Shown: positions 1 to 9,478 of the stretch, piece by piece
Numbering within the stretch: position 1 is the stretch's first letter
Layout: every line of letters starts with the position of its first letter
Source: Arthrobacter sp. AZCC_0090
GTDB taxonomy: Bacteria > Actinomycetota > Actinomycetes > Actinomycetales > Micrococcaceae
Length of the DNA stretch: 64,000 bases
Direction of reading: 5' to 3'
NCBI RefSeq assembly: GCF_014207375.1
Contig: NZ_JACHEE010000003.1
Span: forward strand, 372,001-436,000
Notes under the pieces: generated by a model
What the model saw: only the letters and a program-made list of their open reading frames with translations
Told to the model about the DNA's origin: nothing
Database searches by the model: none
Made by a program: the position numbers and the translations under genes

Positions 1-202
1 CGAAATCGATATGGGGATCAACTCGACACTGGGTCCCAATAGCATTGCGCTCCCCGGAAGCAGCCTCGGCACTCGGGCGACAGTCGGCGCAGCCTCACTG
101 GTCATGCGTTCCGAGGCCGTCCCAGCTGACAGTAGATGGGCAGGCAATCCGCTCCGCACCTGGGTCCAGTCACACCCCGCACAAAGTGATGAGGTCGATT
201 AA
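1..202 (+). CDS. C-terminal fragment of a hexapeptide-repeat (left-handed beta-helix) protein
   Basis: The frame is open from the window edge (codons start at base 2) to a stop at 200-202, so only the C-terminus is seen. The protein has the hexapeptide rhythm of a left-handed beta-helix (IGxNSTLxPNSIALPGSSLG, then TRATVGAASLVM) and ends with the VPADSRWAGNPLRTW pattern that closes many acyltransferases and NRPS-like proteins with terminal beta-helix domains. The substrate cannot be inferred. A start at base 11 is possible but would leave a lone fragment, so I read it as the end of a longer gene lying to the left. Confidence 0.6.
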   Translation, partial: EIDMGINSTLGPNSIALPGSSLGTRATVGAASLVMRSEAVPADSRWAGNPLRTWVQSHPAQSDEVD

Positions 203-321
203 GGCACGGAGCTCACTTCGCCGATTACACCGAGGCAGCATGGTGGACGCGCGTTCCGTCTCCAACGATCTGGTTTTGGGGAATCTCGGGACCTATAACC
301 GAGGCCGAAGGGAAAGCGTGA

Positions 322-1041
322 TCAGTCGTTGTTCTTGCGCAGGGCCTCTGTCAGCACCCGGGCGGCATTGCAGACAACTTCGGCATGCAGGCGTCCAGGT
401 TGGCGGGTCAGGCGCTCGATGGGGCCGGAGATGGACACTGCAGCAATGACCCGGCCGGAAGGGCCGCGCACTGGTGCGGAGACTGAGGCGACACCAGGCT
501 CGCGTTCGCCCAGGCTCTGAGCCCAGCCCCGGCGTCGTACTCCCGCCAGGACCGTGGGCGTGAAGCGGGCATTCTGAAGTCCGTCGAGAAGGCGGTCGTG
601 GTCTTCCCAAGCCAACAGGATTTGCGCGGCGGAGCCAGCCTTCATGGACAGCTGGGTGCCCACGGGAATGGTGTCGCGCAGGCCGATCGGGCGTTCGGCC
701 GAGGCGACGCACACGCGCCAATCGCCCTGCCTGCGGAAGATCTGAGCGCTTTCTCCGGTGGCGTCGCGGAGCTGGATGAGGACGGGACCAGCCGAGGCGA
801 TGAGCCTGTCTTCGCCTGCCGCCGAGGCGAGCTCGACGAGGCGGCTGCCCAGGACAAATCGGCCTTGGATGTCACGGCTCACAAGGCGGTGGTGGACCAG
901 GGCCAGCGCCAGCCGGTGCACGGTGGGACGGGCCAGCCCTGTTGCGGCCACCAGTTGAGCGAGGGTGGTTGGCCCCGCCTCAAGTGCGTCGAGCACTTGG
1001 GCCGCTTTATCGATGACGCCGACTCCACTAGAATTGTCCAT
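322..1041 (-). CDS. ndgR: IclR-family transcriptional regulator (NdgR/LeuR-like)
   Basis: A 239-aa DNA-binding regulator. The N-terminal winged helix-turn-helix covers about residues 5-65 (VIDKAAQVLDAL, then LAQLVAATGLARPTVHRL), followed by the IclR effector domain (LRDATGESAQIFRR, SVSAPVRGPSGRVIAAVSISGP). I chose the ATG at 1041 because the family starts there; an in-frame start at 1062 adds seven unlikely residues. The gene is divergent from leuC, as in Streptomyces and Corynebacterium where NdgR/LtbR controls leucine biosynthesis. That role is inferred from context. A perfect inverted repeat lies 5 bp upstream. Confidence 0.88.
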   Translation of the reverse strand: MDNSSGVGVIDKAAQVLDALEAGPTTLAQLVAATGLARPTVHRLALALVHHRLVSRDIQGRFVLGSRLVELASAAGEDRLIASAGPVLIQLRDATGESAQIFRRQGDWRVCVASAERPIGLRDTIPVGTQLSMKAGSAAQILLAWEDHDRLLDGLQNARFTPTVLAGVRRRGWAQSLGEREPGVASVSAPVRGPSGRVIAAVSISGPIERLTRQPGRLHAEVVCNAARVLTEALRKNND

Positions 1042-1046
1042 GTAAT

Positions 1047-1066
1047 GATATTGCCGTCTCAATATC
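1047..1066. promoter_or_regulatory. Inverted-repeat operator candidate between ndgR and leuC
   Basis: A perfect palindrome GATATTG-N6-CAATATC lies 5 bp upstream of the ndgR ATG and 87 bp upstream of the leuC GTG. On the minus strand CAATAT sits six bases before the ndgR start, where a leaderless -10 element would lie, so a bound protein would block ndgR transcription. NdgR is the obvious candidate ligand. This is inference from position. Confidence 0.5.
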
Positions 1067-1153
1067 TGAGATGCAAGTTGTTTCGCTGGCGCAGTTTGAA
1101 TCGCTGATGTTCAGTGGAAGTAGTCAAGCCAACCGCAGTGAAGGGAGCAGGCC

Positions 1154-2608
1154 GTGGGAAAGACACTGGCCGAGAAAGTTTGGGATGCGCACGTGGTGCG
1201 CAAGGGCGAAGGCGAAGGAGCCAACGCCCAGCCCGATCTTCTGTTCATCGACCTGCACCTCGTGCATGAAGTGACATCGCCGCAGGCCTTTGAGGGCCTG
1301 AGGTTGGCTGGCCGCCGTCTGCGCCGGCCAGACCTCACCATCGCCACTGAGGACCACAACACCCCGACGCTGGACATCGACAAGCCGATTGCCGACCTCA
1401 CCAGCCGCACGCAGATCCAGACCTTGCGTAACAACTGCCAGGAATTCGGGGTCCGCCTCCACTCGCTCGGCGATGCCGAACAGGGCATTGTTCACGTGGT
1501 CGGTCCGCAGCTTGGGCTCACCCAGCCCGGCATGACGGTTGTCTGTGGAGATTCCCACACCTCCACGCATGGTGCATTCGGTGCGCTGGCCATGGGCATC
1601 GGCACGTCCGAAGTGGAACACGTCATGGCCACCCAGACGCTGTCCCTCAAGCCGTTCAAGACCATGGCCATCAACGTTGAGGGCACCCTGCGCCCGGGCG
1701 TGTCGGCAAAGGACATCATCTTGGCGGTCATCGCCAAGATCGGCACCGGTGGCGGCCAGGGCTACGTCCTGGAGTACCGTGGGTCGGCCATTCGTGCGCT
1801 CTCCATGGATGCCCGCATGACCATCTGCAACATGTCCATTGAGGCCGGTGCCCGTGCCGGACTCGTGGCTCCGGACCAGACGACGTACGACTACATGCAC
1901 GGCCGCCCGCACGCCCCCCAGGGCGAAGAGTGGGATGCCGCCGTCGAATACTGGAATACGCTGCACACCGATGACGACGCGACTTTCGACGTCGAGGTGG
2001 ACCTCGACGCCGATACTTTGGAGCCGTTCGTGACCTGGGGAACCAACCCGGCCCAGGGCATTTCGCTCAACGAAGCGGTGCCCTTCCCCGAGGACTTCGG
2101 TGACGAAAACGCCAAGCTGGCCGCCGAACGCGCCCTGCAGTACATGGGCCTTGAAGCCGGTACCCCGATGAAGGACATCCGGGTGGACACCGTGTTTCTT
2201 GGTTCCTGCACGAACTCCCGTATCGAGGACCTGCGTGCCGCCGCCGATGTTATCCGCGGCCGCGAAAAAGACCCGAAAGTACGGATGCTGGTGGTTCCCG
2301 GCTCGGCACGCGTCCGTCTTGAGGCCGAAGCAGAGGGGCTCGACAAGGTATTCAAGGAATTCGGTGCCGAGTGGCGCTTCGCCGGCTGCTCCATGTGCCT
2401 GGGCATGAACCCGGACCAGCTCGAACCAGGGGAGCGCTGCGCATCCACCTCGAACCGCAACTTCGAGGGACGCCAGGGCAAGGGCGGCCGCACGCACTTG
2501 GTCTCGCCGGTAGTGGCCGCTGCCACAGCCGTGCGCGGGACGTTGAGCTCGCCGTCGGACCTGGAGCCTGCCTCCGTCTCTGCATCCACCACCACCGACG
2601 CCGCCTAG
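1154..2608 (+). CDS. leuC: 3-isopropylmalate dehydratase large subunit
   Basis: 484 aa, the full family length. With LeuD it isomerises 2-isopropylmalate to 3-isopropylmalate in leucine synthesis. It opens with the typical [14 protein letters not shown] sequence. The three [4Fe-4S] cysteines are present: C352 in FLGSCTNSR, and C412 and C415 in [12 protein letters not shown]. The GTG start is preceded by an AAGGGAGCAGG ribosome site. leuD follows after 10 bp, so the two form one operon. The palindrome upstream suggests control by the divergent IclR regulator. Confidence 0.97.
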   Translation: MGKTLAEKVWDAHVVRKGEGEGANAQPDLLFIDLHLVHEVTSPQAFEGLRLAGRRLRRPDLTIATEDHNTPTLDIDKPIADLTSRTQIQTLRNNCQEFGVRLHSLGDAEQGIVHVVGPQLGLTQPGMTVVCGDSHTSTHGAFGALAMGIGTSEVEHVMATQTLSLKPFKTMAINVEGTLRPGVSAKDIILAVIAKIGTGGGQGYVLEYRGSAIRALSMDARMTICNMSIEAGARAGLVAPDQTTYDYMHGRPHAPQGEEWDAAVEYWNTLHTDDDATFDVEVDLDADTLEPFVTWGTNPAQGISLNEAVPFPEDFGDENAKLAAERALQYMGLEAGTPMKDIRVDTVFLGSCTNSRIEDLRAAADVIRGREKDPKVRMLVVPGSARVRLEAEAEGLDKVFKEFGAEWRFAGCSMCLGMNPDQLEPGERCASTSNRNFEGRQGKGGRTHLVSPVVAAATAVRGTLSSPSDLEPASVSASTTTDAA

Positions 2609-2618
2609 GAGGATCCCC

Positions 2619-3221
2619 ATGGAAAAATTCACTACCCACACTGGCATCGGTGTCCCGCTGCGACAGAGCAATGTCGACACGGACCAGATCATTCCCGCGG
2701 TGTACCTGAAGCGGATCACCCGTACCGGCTTCGAGGACGCCTTGTTCGCCGCTTGGCGCAAGGACCCGTCCTTCATCCTGAACCAGGAACCCTTCAACGC
2801 GGGATCCGTGCTGGTTGCAGGTCCCGATTTCGGAACCGGTTCATCGCGCGAACACGCAGTCTGGGCGCTCAAGGACTACGGGTTCAAAGCCGTGTTGTCT
2901 TCTCGTTTCGCGGACATCTTCCGCGGGAATTCGGGAAAGCAGGGCCTTCTGGCTGCCGAGCTTGCCCAGGACGATATCGAGCTCATCTGGAAAGTGCTTG
3001 AAAACGCTCCGGGTACCGAAGTCAAGGTGGACCTTGTGTCCAAAACCGTTGAATGCGGCAACGTCGTGGCGCCCTTCGAGATCGACGACTACACCCGTTG
3101 GCGCCTTCTGGAGGGCCTGGACGACATCGGACTGACGCTCCGGCACGAGGAAGACATCACGGCCTACGAGGCTACCAGGCCCTCTTTCAAGCCGAAAACG
3201 CTGCCGGCGCGAATCCAGTAG
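2619..3221 (+). CDS. leuD: 3-isopropylmalate dehydratase small subunit
   Basis: 200 aa, full length, beginning [22 protein letters not shown]. It is the swivelling subunit that completes the isopropylmalate isomerase active site. The family motifs [16 protein letters not shown] and [17 protein letters not shown] are intact. The start ATG follows a TAGGAGGATCCCC ribosome site that overlaps the end of leuC. A strong terminator at 3243-3277 closes the leuCD operon. Confidence 0.97.
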   Translation: MEKFTTHTGIGVPLRQSNVDTDQIIPAVYLKRITRTGFEDALFAAWRKDPSFILNQEPFNAGSVLVAGPDFGTGSSREHAVWALKDYGFKAVLSSRFADIFRGNSGKQGLLAAELAQDDIELIWKVLENAPGTEVKVDLVSKTVECGNVVAPFEIDDYTRWRLLEGLDDIGLTLRHEEDITAYEATRPSFKPKTLPARIQ

Positions 3222-3242
3222 GGCGCGGTACCAGTAGTTCAC

Positions 3243-3277
3243 CGGAAAAGGACCGGCTCCATGCCGGTCCTTTTCCG
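3243..3277 (+). terminator. Rho-independent terminator after leuD
   Basis: A perfect 15-bp stem (CGGAAAAGGACCGGC and its complement) with a 5-base TCCAT loop lies 21 bp after the leuD stop. The T-run is inside the right arm (CCTTTTCCG), as is common in high-GC actinobacteria. Confidence 0.85.
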
Positions 3278-3389
3278 TCTGCGGAAGTTCTCTGGGCGTG
3301 CTCCATTTCGAATCGGTAACGTCAGCTTTTATGCTTAGCTGGAGTCTTCGTAAGTATGGGGGCATCAACTCGTGAGGAAACCGGTATAG

Positions 3390-4715
3390 ATGAGTAGTGT
3401 CCTGACAATCCGCGGCGGCGTCCCTTTGACCGGTCGCGTCACCGTCAGAGGTGCCAAGAACCTTGTTCCCAAGGCCATGGTGGCTTCGCTCCTCGGCAAC
3501 GAACCCTCGGTGCTGCGGAACGTCCCGGAAATCAAGGACGTGGAGGTGGTCACCAGCCTCCTGCAGCTCCATGGCGTGACTGTTCAGAAAGACCCCGTCA
3601 CCGGCGATCTCACGCTGGATCCCCAGAACGCCAAGACAGCGTCCAGTACCGCGATCGACGCCCACGCGGGAGACTCCCGCATCCCCATCCTGCTGTGCGG
3701 CCCGCTGATCCATGCCATTGGCGAAGCGTTCATTCCGGACCTCGGCGGGTGCAAGATCGGTGACAGGCCCATCGATTACCACCTCAACGTACTCCGTCAG
3801 TTTGGCGCCGTCGTCGAAAAGCGCCCGGGCGGCATCCATATTTCCGCCCCCAAGGGACTCCACGGTGCCAAGATCTCCCTCCCTTACCCTTCGGTGGGAG
3901 CCACGGAACAGGTCCTGCTGAGCGCCACAGGCGCCGAGGGCATCACTGAACTCAGTGGTGCCGCCACCGAACCCGAGATCATCGACCTCATCGCCGTCCT
4001 GCAAAAGATGGGCGCTATCATCAGCGTCCAGACGGATCGCACCATCAGGATCGAAGGCGTCAAGGACCTTGGTGGCTACGACCACCGTGCCCTGGCGGAC
4101 CGCAACGAATCGGCGTCGTGGGCTTCCGCTGCATTGGTGACCCGTGGAGATATCTTCGTTGAGGGTGCTTCGCAGCGGGACATGATGACTTTCCTGAACA
4201 CCTACCGCAAGGTGGGTGGCGGTATGGATATCCGCGAGGACGGGATCCGCTTCTACCACCCTGGCGGCAAGCTCAGCCCGCTCGTCCTTGAAACAGATGT
4301 ACACCCGGGATTCATGACTGACTGGCAGCAGCCCCTGGTGGTCGCCCTGACCCAGGCTGAAGGCGTGTCGATCGTGCATGAAACCGTGTACGAAAACCGC
4401 TTCGGCTTTACCGACGCGCTGACCCGCATGGGTGCCACCATCCAAGTCCACCGTGAATGCCTCGGCAGTGTGCCGTGCCGATTTGGCCAGCGCAATTTCC
4501 TGCATTCCGCCGTCGTCTCAGGACCCACCCCGCTCAGAGGCACTGACATCGATATCCCCGATCTGCGCGGCGGATTCAGCCACCTTATTGCGGCGCTCGC
4601 CGCGACCGGTACCTCGAGGGTGACCGGGATCGACATCATCAACCGCGGCTATGAGCGCTTTACTGAAAAGCTCGCTGGCCTGGGCGCTGATTTCGACCTC
4701 ACCGACTCCAAGTAA
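3390..4715 (+). CDS. murA: UDP-N-acetylglucosamine 1-carboxyvinyltransferase family protein
   Basis: 441 aa, slightly longer than typical MurA (about 420). It transfers enolpyruvate from PEP to UDP-GlcNAc, the first committed step of peptidoglycan synthesis. The N-terminal motif GGVPLTGRVTVRGAKN and the catalytic loop DLGGCKIGDRP with C121 are present, so the fosfomycin-sensitive Cys form is retained. The ATG follows a GAGGAAACC ribosome site. plsC starts 11 bp downstream, and the plsC-gpsA-ddl continuation suggests one envelope operon. Actinobacteria can carry two MurA-like genes and I cannot tell whether this is the only one. Confidence 0.92.
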   Translation: MSSVLTIRGGVPLTGRVTVRGAKNLVPKAMVASLLGNEPSVLRNVPEIKDVEVVTSLLQLHGVTVQKDPVTGDLTLDPQNAKTASSTAIDAHAGDSRIPILLCGPLIHAIGEAFIPDLGGCKIGDRPIDYHLNVLRQFGAVVEKRPGGIHISAPKGLHGAKISLPYPSVGATEQVLLSATGAEGITELSGAATEPEIIDLIAVLQKMGAIISVQTDRTIRIEGVKDLGGYDHRALADRNESASWASAALVTRGDIFVEGASQRDMMTFLNTYRKVGGGMDIREDGIRFYHPGGKLSPLVLETDVHPGFMTDWQQPLVVALTQAEGVSIVHETVYENRFGFTDALTRMGATIQVHRECLGSVPCRFGQRNFLHSAVVSGPTPLRGTDIDIPDLRGGFSHLIAALAATGTSRVTGIDIINRGYERFTEKLAGLGADFDLTDSK

Positions 4716-4726
4716 CGGGGGACACC

Positions 4727-5503
4727 TTGAAGGAATCGGCCCAGAGCCGTGCCATGTTCGCTGTTCTCGCGGGAATTGCGCGGCCGCTCATCAACATCCT
4801 CATGGCAAAGAAGTGGGAGGGGACCGAAAAGCTCCCCGCAGGTGGCTTCATTGCGGCCCCGAACCACTGCACCGAGATCGACCCCATTGTGGTGGGGCAC
4901 ATGCTTTACAACATGAAGCGTCCGCCGCATTTCCTTGCGAAGGCGGGGCTCTTCAAGGCCCCCGTTCTGGGTGGCCTGTTGCGCGCCACAAACCAGATTC
5001 CGGTGGAACGCTCGACGACGGGAGCGAACCGCTCGCTGCAAGCCGCCCAGGAAGTGGTGGATGCCGGCGGCGCCATCATTATCTACCCAGAGGGCACCTT
5101 GACGCGCGACCCGGACTTGTGGCCGATGAAGGGCCACACGGGAGCTGCGCGCCTGGCAATCCAGACCGGTGCCCCCGTGGTGCCCATTGCCCATTGGGGT
5201 GCCCATGAGGTGTTCCCCCGGTACGCTAAGCGCCTGCATGTCTTCCCGCGGAAGACCTCCCGCATCCTGGTAGGCGAACCGGTGGATCTCAGTGCTTTCC
5301 AAGGCCGACCCCTGGACCGGGCAACGTTGGTTGAGGCTACGGACATCATCATGGATGCCATCACTGGGCTCCTTGCTACGTTGCGCGGGGAAGAACCGCC
5401 CGGGGAACGGTGGGATCCTGCTGCTCACAATCAGTCGAAGCACGGCCGCTTCCAAGCAACGGAAGAAACTACGCGCAACAACGGCACGGACGGACAGAAG
5501 TGA
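4727..5503 (+). CDS. plsC: 1-acyl-sn-glycerol-3-phosphate acyltransferase (PlsC family)
   Basis: 258 aa. It acylates lysophosphatidic acid to phosphatidic acid at the membrane. The HX4D motif is seen as NHCTEID (H47, D52), and the phosphate-binding PEGT motif at 121-124 in YPEGTLTRD. A hydrophobic stretch occupies about residues 10-27. The start is TTG after GGGGGA, 11 bp from the murA stop. The last codons overlap a GTG from which gpsA could begin, so translation is probably coupled. It acts in the same lipid pathway as GpsA next door. Confidence 0.93.
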   Translation: MKESAQSRAMFAVLAGIARPLINILMAKKWEGTEKLPAGGFIAAPNHCTEIDPIVVGHMLYNMKRPPHFLAKAGLFKAPVLGGLLRATNQIPVERSTTGANRSLQAAQEVVDAGGAIIIYPEGTLTRDPDLWPMKGHTGAARLAIQTGAPVVPIAHWGAHEVFPRYAKRLHVFPRKTSRILVGEPVDLSAFQGRPLDRATLVEATDIIMDAITGLLATLRGEEPPGERWDPAAHNQSKHGRFQATEETTRNNGTDGQK

Positions 5504-5520
5504 CCGCTGGCGAAGTACTT

Positions 5521-6552
5521 ATGGCCGACACCGCGGTAGTCGCCGTGCTTGGCGCAGGATCCTGGGGCACCACGTTCGCAAAGGTCCTGGCGGATGCGGC
5601 AACCGCCAGTGGCGCGAAGCGAAGCATCCGCATTTGGGGCCGGCGGGACGAAGTGGTTACCCAGATCAACACGGAGCACCGCAATACGCAGTACTTGAAG
5701 GACATTGCGCTGCCCGATTGCATCACCGCCTCAGCGGACGTATCAGAGGTCCTTGCCGGTGCCGGAATCGTGATCCTTGCCGTGCCGGCGCAATCACTTC
5801 GGCTTCAACTTCGCAAATGGAAGCCACTCGTGGCTCCGGGAGCCGTTGTTGTCTCGCTCATGAAGGGCCTCGAGCTCGGTACCGACTCGCGGATGAGTGA
5901 GGTCATTTCCGAGGAACTCGACATTCCGCAAGAGCGGATCGCCGTGGTTTCCGGGCCTAATTTGGCCATGGAAATTGCACGACGGGAACCGACGGCTTCA
6001 GTCGTGGCATGCAGCGACGAAGCCACTGCTGCATCGTTCGCGCTCTACTGCACCGCGCCGTACTTCCGCCCCTATACGAGCAACGACGTCGTCGGCGTCG
6101 AAATCGGCGGGATTGTGAAAAACGTCATCGCCCTCGCCGTCGGCATCTGCGAAGGCAAGCAAATGGGCGACAATACGAAGGCCTCGGTGATCACGCGCGG
6201 CCTTGCGGAGACGTCGCGGCTTGCCCTTGCTTTGGGTGGCGAGGCGCATACCATGGCCGGTCTTGCTGGACTGGGAGACCTGGTGGCGACCTGCTCCTCG
6301 CCCCTTTCCCGGAACCACACGGCGGGCCGTTTGCTCGGAGAGGGCCTGACCCTTGAACAGGTTACCGAGCAGATGACGCAGACGGCGGAGGGCATCAAAT
6401 CCGGGTACGCTGTCTACGAACTAGCCGGAAAGCTCGGTGTCGACATGCCGATCACCGCGGCCGTGGTGGCCGTCCTTGAAGGCAAACTATCCGTTGATGA
6501 ACTTGGGCCCAGACTCCTGGCCCGCTCCCTGAAGTCCGAAGGCGATTACTGA
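5521..6552 (+). CDS. gpsA: Glycerol-3-phosphate dehydrogenase [NAD(P)+]
   Basis: 343 aa from the ATG at 5521. It reduces dihydroxyacetone phosphate to sn-glycerol-3-phosphate for phospholipids. The Rossmann motif VLGAGSWGTTFA is at the N-terminus. Other family signatures are SGPNLAMEI, GIVKNVIALAVGI with the catalytic Lys, and LAGLGDLVATCSSPLSRN. A GTG at 5500 overlapping the plsC stop (GTGA) would add seven residues and give translational coupling; neither start has a good ribosome site, so the choice is open. Confidence 0.95.
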   Translation: MADTAVVAVLGAGSWGTTFAKVLADAATASGAKRSIRIWGRRDEVVTQINTEHRNTQYLKDIALPDCITASADVSEVLAGAGIVILAVPAQSLRLQLRKWKPLVAPGAVVVSLMKGLELGTDSRMSEVISEELDIPQERIAVVSGPNLAMEIARREPTASVVACSDEATAASFALYCTAPYFRPYTSNDVVGVEIGGIVKNVIALAVGICEGKQMGDNTKASVITRGLAETSRLALALGGEAHTMAGLAGLGDLVATCSSPLSRNHTAGRLLGEGLTLEQVTEQMTQTAEGIKSGYAVYELAGKLGVDMPITAAVVAVLEGKLSVDELGPRLLARSLKSEGDY

Positions 6553-6554
6553 CT

Positions 6555-7736
6555 GTGACCGAAGAATCCTTGTCTGCCGGAGCTGCTGAGCCCTCTGGAA
6601 CCGCTGCTTACGCAAAACCCTCCGAACGCCGTCGGCCGCGCGTCGCAGTACTCTTCGGCGGCCGCTCGAGCGAGCACGCGGTCAGTTGCGTGACGGCCGC
6701 CGGGGTCATGGGCGCTATCGACAAGAGCAAGTACGATGTCATTCCCATCGGGATCGCCAAGTCCGGCCAATGGGTGCTCCCTTCAGCTGATATCAGCAAG
6801 TGGTCCTTGAGTGCTTCGGCGTTGCCTGAGGTGGCACCGTCCGGGAAGACCGTCACGCTTGCCGAGGTGGGCGGGGCCCACCAGCTGATCGTCACTGCCC
6901 CGAATGCGGTGCCCGAGGAACTGGGCTCCGTGGATGTCGTTTTCCCACTGCTGCACGGTCCTTGGGGCGAAGACGGCACCATCCAGGGGCTCTTGGAGCT
7001 TTCGGACACCCGGTATGTGGGCGCTGGAGTTCTGGCTTCGGCGGTAGGTATGGACAAACACTTCATGAAGGTCGTTTTCGAGGCAGCGGGCCTTACCGTG
7101 GGGCCGTATGTCGCCGTCACGGACCGTGAATGGATCAACGACGCCGAAGCCGTCCGTAAGCGCGTGGACCGCCTTGGCTTCCCGGTCTTCGTGAAGCCCG
7201 CTCGCGCCGGTTCCTCGATGGGGATTTCCAAAGTCGATTCCATGGACGGGCTGGATGCCGCCATTGAAGAGGCACGTCGGCACGACCTCAAACTGGTGAT
7301 CGAGGCCGGCATTGTTGGCCGGGAAATCGAGTGCGCCGTCCTTGAAGGACGCGGCACCTCGGCGCCGCGCACTTCCATGCCGGGCGAAATCGCCGTCGCT
7401 CCAGGCGAACACGAGTTTTATGACTTTAACGCCAAGTATGTTGAAGACGGCGCCGCTGCCTTGAGCTGCCCGGCTGATATTCCGGACGAGGCCATCGCCC
7501 GGGTCCGTGAGCTTGCTGCCGCAGCGTTCGATGCTGTCGGTGCTGAAGGCCTCAGCCGCGTGGACTTTTTCTACACTCCGGACGGCGAACTGATCATTAA
7601 CGAGATCAACACCATGCCCGGGTTCACGCCCAAGAGCATGTATCCGCAGATGTGGGCGGCTTCCGGTCTGAGCTACGCCGAGTTGATCGACGAACTCATC
7701 TACCTGGCACTCAATCGGAAAACCGGCCTGCGCTGA
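6555..7736 (+). CDS. ddl: D-alanine--D-alanine ligase
   Basis: 393 aa. This ATP-grasp enzyme makes D-Ala-D-Ala for peptidoglycan. The N-terminal signature LFGGRSSEH is at about 34-41, then LHGPWGEDGTIQG, the ATP-grasp core PVFVKPARAGSSMGISKV, and the metal-binding INEINTMPGFTPKSMYP near the end. GTG start 2 bp after gpsA, so co-translated. The first 30 or so residues before the core are an extension beyond E. coli Ddl. The stop lies inside a 17-bp tandem duplication. Confidence 0.95.
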   Translation: MTEESLSAGAAEPSGTAAYAKPSERRRPRVAVLFGGRSSEHAVSCVTAAGVMGAIDKSKYDVIPIGIAKSGQWVLPSADISKWSLSASALPEVAPSGKTVTLAEVGGAHQLIVTAPNAVPEELGSVDVVFPLLHGPWGEDGTIQGLLELSDTRYVGAGVLASAVGMDKHFMKVVFEAAGLTVGPYVAVTDREWINDAEAVRKRVDRLGFPVFVKPARAGSSMGISKVDSMDGLDAAIEEARRHDLKLVIEAGIVGREIECAVLEGRGTSAPRTSMPGEIAVAPGEHEFYDFNAKYVEDGAAALSCPADIPDEAIARVRELAAAAFDAVGAEGLSRVDFFYTPDGELIINEINTMPGFTPKSMYPQMWAASGLSYAELIDELIYLALNRKTGLR

Positions 7737-7752
7737 AAACCGGCCTGAGCTG
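7719..7752. repeat. 17-bp tandem duplication across the ddl stop codon
   Basis: Two adjacent copies of AAAACCGGCCTGCGCTG with one mismatch. The ddl TGA lies at the junction of the copies. Similar stop-spanning duplications occur after ftsY and near several other gene ends in this window. Confidence 0.85.
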
Positions 7753-7774
7753 ACAAGCGCCAGCGCTAGGCCTG

Positions 7775-8290
7775 CTATTTGCCGGGGGTGCTTGTCGGCA
7801 GGTTTTGCAGCAACTCAGGCTGGCCAACGCATTTGCGTACGGCCTTGATTTTCGCCGCGGCAGGTGCCAGATCCGCGAGGACCGTGGCAGAGCTGATTTT
7901 GTTCGGGTCCATGAGGATTTCCGTGGCAGGCTCGCGCCCGTAGGTGGTCAGTGTCCACACCGGGTCGCCTTCCTTGATGACCCAGTCGATATCGTTCACT
8001 GTGACGCAGCGGTCCGTAGTGGGGCCGGGCACGTTGACGCCGCAACGCAGTATCAGGACGGAAGGGTCGCCCCATGCGGCGGTCGCTTGGCTGTTGGTCT
8101 TCCGCAAGGCGGCGTCGCCGATTGTGTCCGGAAGTGCCACCATCATGGGTGCGCAAGCCGCGTTTGCGGCGTCAGCGGCTGGCTTGACGTCGACGACGGG
8201 AGAGCAGGCTGTCAGGGCAAGAACCGAAACCGCCGCGGCCGTCAGGGAGCAAAGGGCACGGACGTACACAGCGGCTTTCGTTTGTTGCAT
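7775..8290 (-). CDS. DUF3515 family lipoprotein
   Basis: 171 aa. An N-terminal signal (AAVYVRALCSLTAAAVSVLA) is followed by the lipobox LTAC at about residue 29, so it is probably a lipidated envelope protein. The body has the DUF3515 pattern: three further cysteines (AACAPM, ILRCGV, DRCVTV) and the WVIKEGDPVWTLTTYGREPATEI block. Function unknown. The gene is convergent with ddl and divergent from thiL, as in related genomes. Confidence 0.85.
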   Translation of the reverse strand: MQQTKAAVYVRALCSLTAAAVSVLALTACSPVVDVKPAADAANAACAPMMVALPDTIGDAALRKTNSQATAAWGDPSVLILRCGVNVPGPTTDRCVTVNDIDWVIKEGDPVWTLTTYGREPATEILMDPNKISSATVLADLAPAAAKIKAVRKCVGQPELLQNLPTSTPGK

Positions 8291-8464
8291 TGATCAAGCC
8301 TATCGCGGCGGCGGCAAGCCGAGGATCGGGGAAGCAGCAGCTCGCGGGCGGAAGCAGATCCCGGGAGCAGGGGAGGATGCCACACTCAGCCAACCCTGGC
8401 CAGTCAAAGCCCGGCCGCCACGGATCAGCCCGTCGTTGTCAGCGGTTCGCGATAGCGTAGAGCT

Positions 8465-9478
8465 GTGTCCATAGAACAACAGACTGTCGCTGAGCTCTCC
8501 GAAGGGGAGCTCCTCGCGCGGATTTTCCCGCGCCTGCACCACAGCAGCAGTGTGCTGCTCGGACCGGGGGACGACGCCGCCGTCGTCGCCGCTCCGGATG
8601 GCCGGACCCTCATTTCCATTGACACCCAGACCCAGGACCAGGACTTCCGCCTGCAATGGAACAACGGATACCGCACCACAGGGTATGACGTCGGGTGGAA
8701 GTCGGCGGCACAAAATCTCAGCGACATCAATGCGATGGGTGGCACCGCCGTGTCCCTCGTGGTGAGCCTGACCATGCCGCCCGGCACTCCGGTGGAGTGG
8801 GTTGAGGACTTCGCGGATGGCTTGACGGCCGGCATCGTCGGTCTGGGGGCTGCCGACTGTTCGGTTGCGGGGGGAGATCTGGGCCGTGGCAGTGAAATCG
8901 CCGTGACCGTCGCTGTCATCGGGACAATGCGCGGCCTTCCCGCTGTGCTGCGCTCCGGAGCCCGACCCGGCGATGTCCTGGCCCTTGCAGGAACCGTTGG
9001 GCGCGCTGCCGCCGGTTTGGCTCTTCTGGAAAGCACTATTCCCGTCGGAAACCTGAACCCTGCCCAGAAGGCACTCATGGAAAGCCAGTGCCGGCCGCAG
9101 CCGCCGCTCGCGGCAGGCCCGCTGGGTGCCAAGGCCGGAGCAACCGCCATGATGGATGTCTCCGATGGGTTGTTGCGCGACGGCGCCCGCCTCGCCGAAG
9201 CGAGCGGTGTCGCACTCGATCTCGACCCCATAGCGCTCAAGGCCCTCGCCACTCCCTTGGAAGCTGCGTCAGCTCCCCTTGGCTGCGATCCCATGGACTG
9301 GATTCTCGGCGGCGGAGAGGACCATGGCCTGTTGGCGACTTTTCCGGCAAATGTTCAGCTACCTTCCGGCTTCACTGCGATAGGCTCGATCCAGGCCGTT
9401 GCCGAAGGGCAGCGCAGCGGCGTCCGGATAGCGGGAATGCCCGCTGACACCGTGGGATGGGATCACTTTGCAGACTAA
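8465..9478 (+). CDS. thiL: Thiamine-monophosphate kinase
   Basis: 337 aa. Phosphorylates thiamine monophosphate to thiamine diphosphate, the last step of the pathway that ThiC (46476-48296) begins. Signatures: GPGDDAAVVAAPDG, the metal-binding block QNLSDINAMGG, VAGGDLGRGSEIAV and MMDVSDGLLRDGARL. The GTG start has no Shine-Dalgarno but has TAGCGT exactly six bases upstream, consistent with a leaderless transcript. The end overlaps the next gene by 11 bp. Confidence 0.94.
   Translation: MSIEQQTVAELSEGELLARIFPRLHHSSSVLLGPGDDAAVVAAPDGRTLISIDTQTQDQDFRLQWNNGYRTTGYDVGWKSAAQNLSDINAMGGTAVSLVVSLTMPPGTPVEWVEDFADGLTAGIVGLGAADCSVAGGDLGRGSEIAVTVAVIGTMRGLPAVLRSGARPGDVLALAGTVGRAAAGLALLESTIPVGNLNPAQKALMESQCRPQPPLAAGPLGAKAGATAMMDVSDGLLRDGARLAEASGVALDLDPIALKALATPLEAASAPLGCDPMDWILGGGEDHGLLATFPANVQLPSGFTAIGSIQAVAEGQRSGVRIAGMPADTVGWDHFAD

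Noticed and set aside
1124..2872. Long minus-strand open frame (582 codons) opposite leuC/leuD
   Set aside because: It is the antisense shadow of two certain genes, with no ribosome site and no protein-family features; long antisense frames are expected at this GC content.
2841..4505. Long minus-strand open frame opposite leuD and murA
   Set aside because: Antisense shadow of leuD and murA; no family motif and it runs through the leuD terminator.
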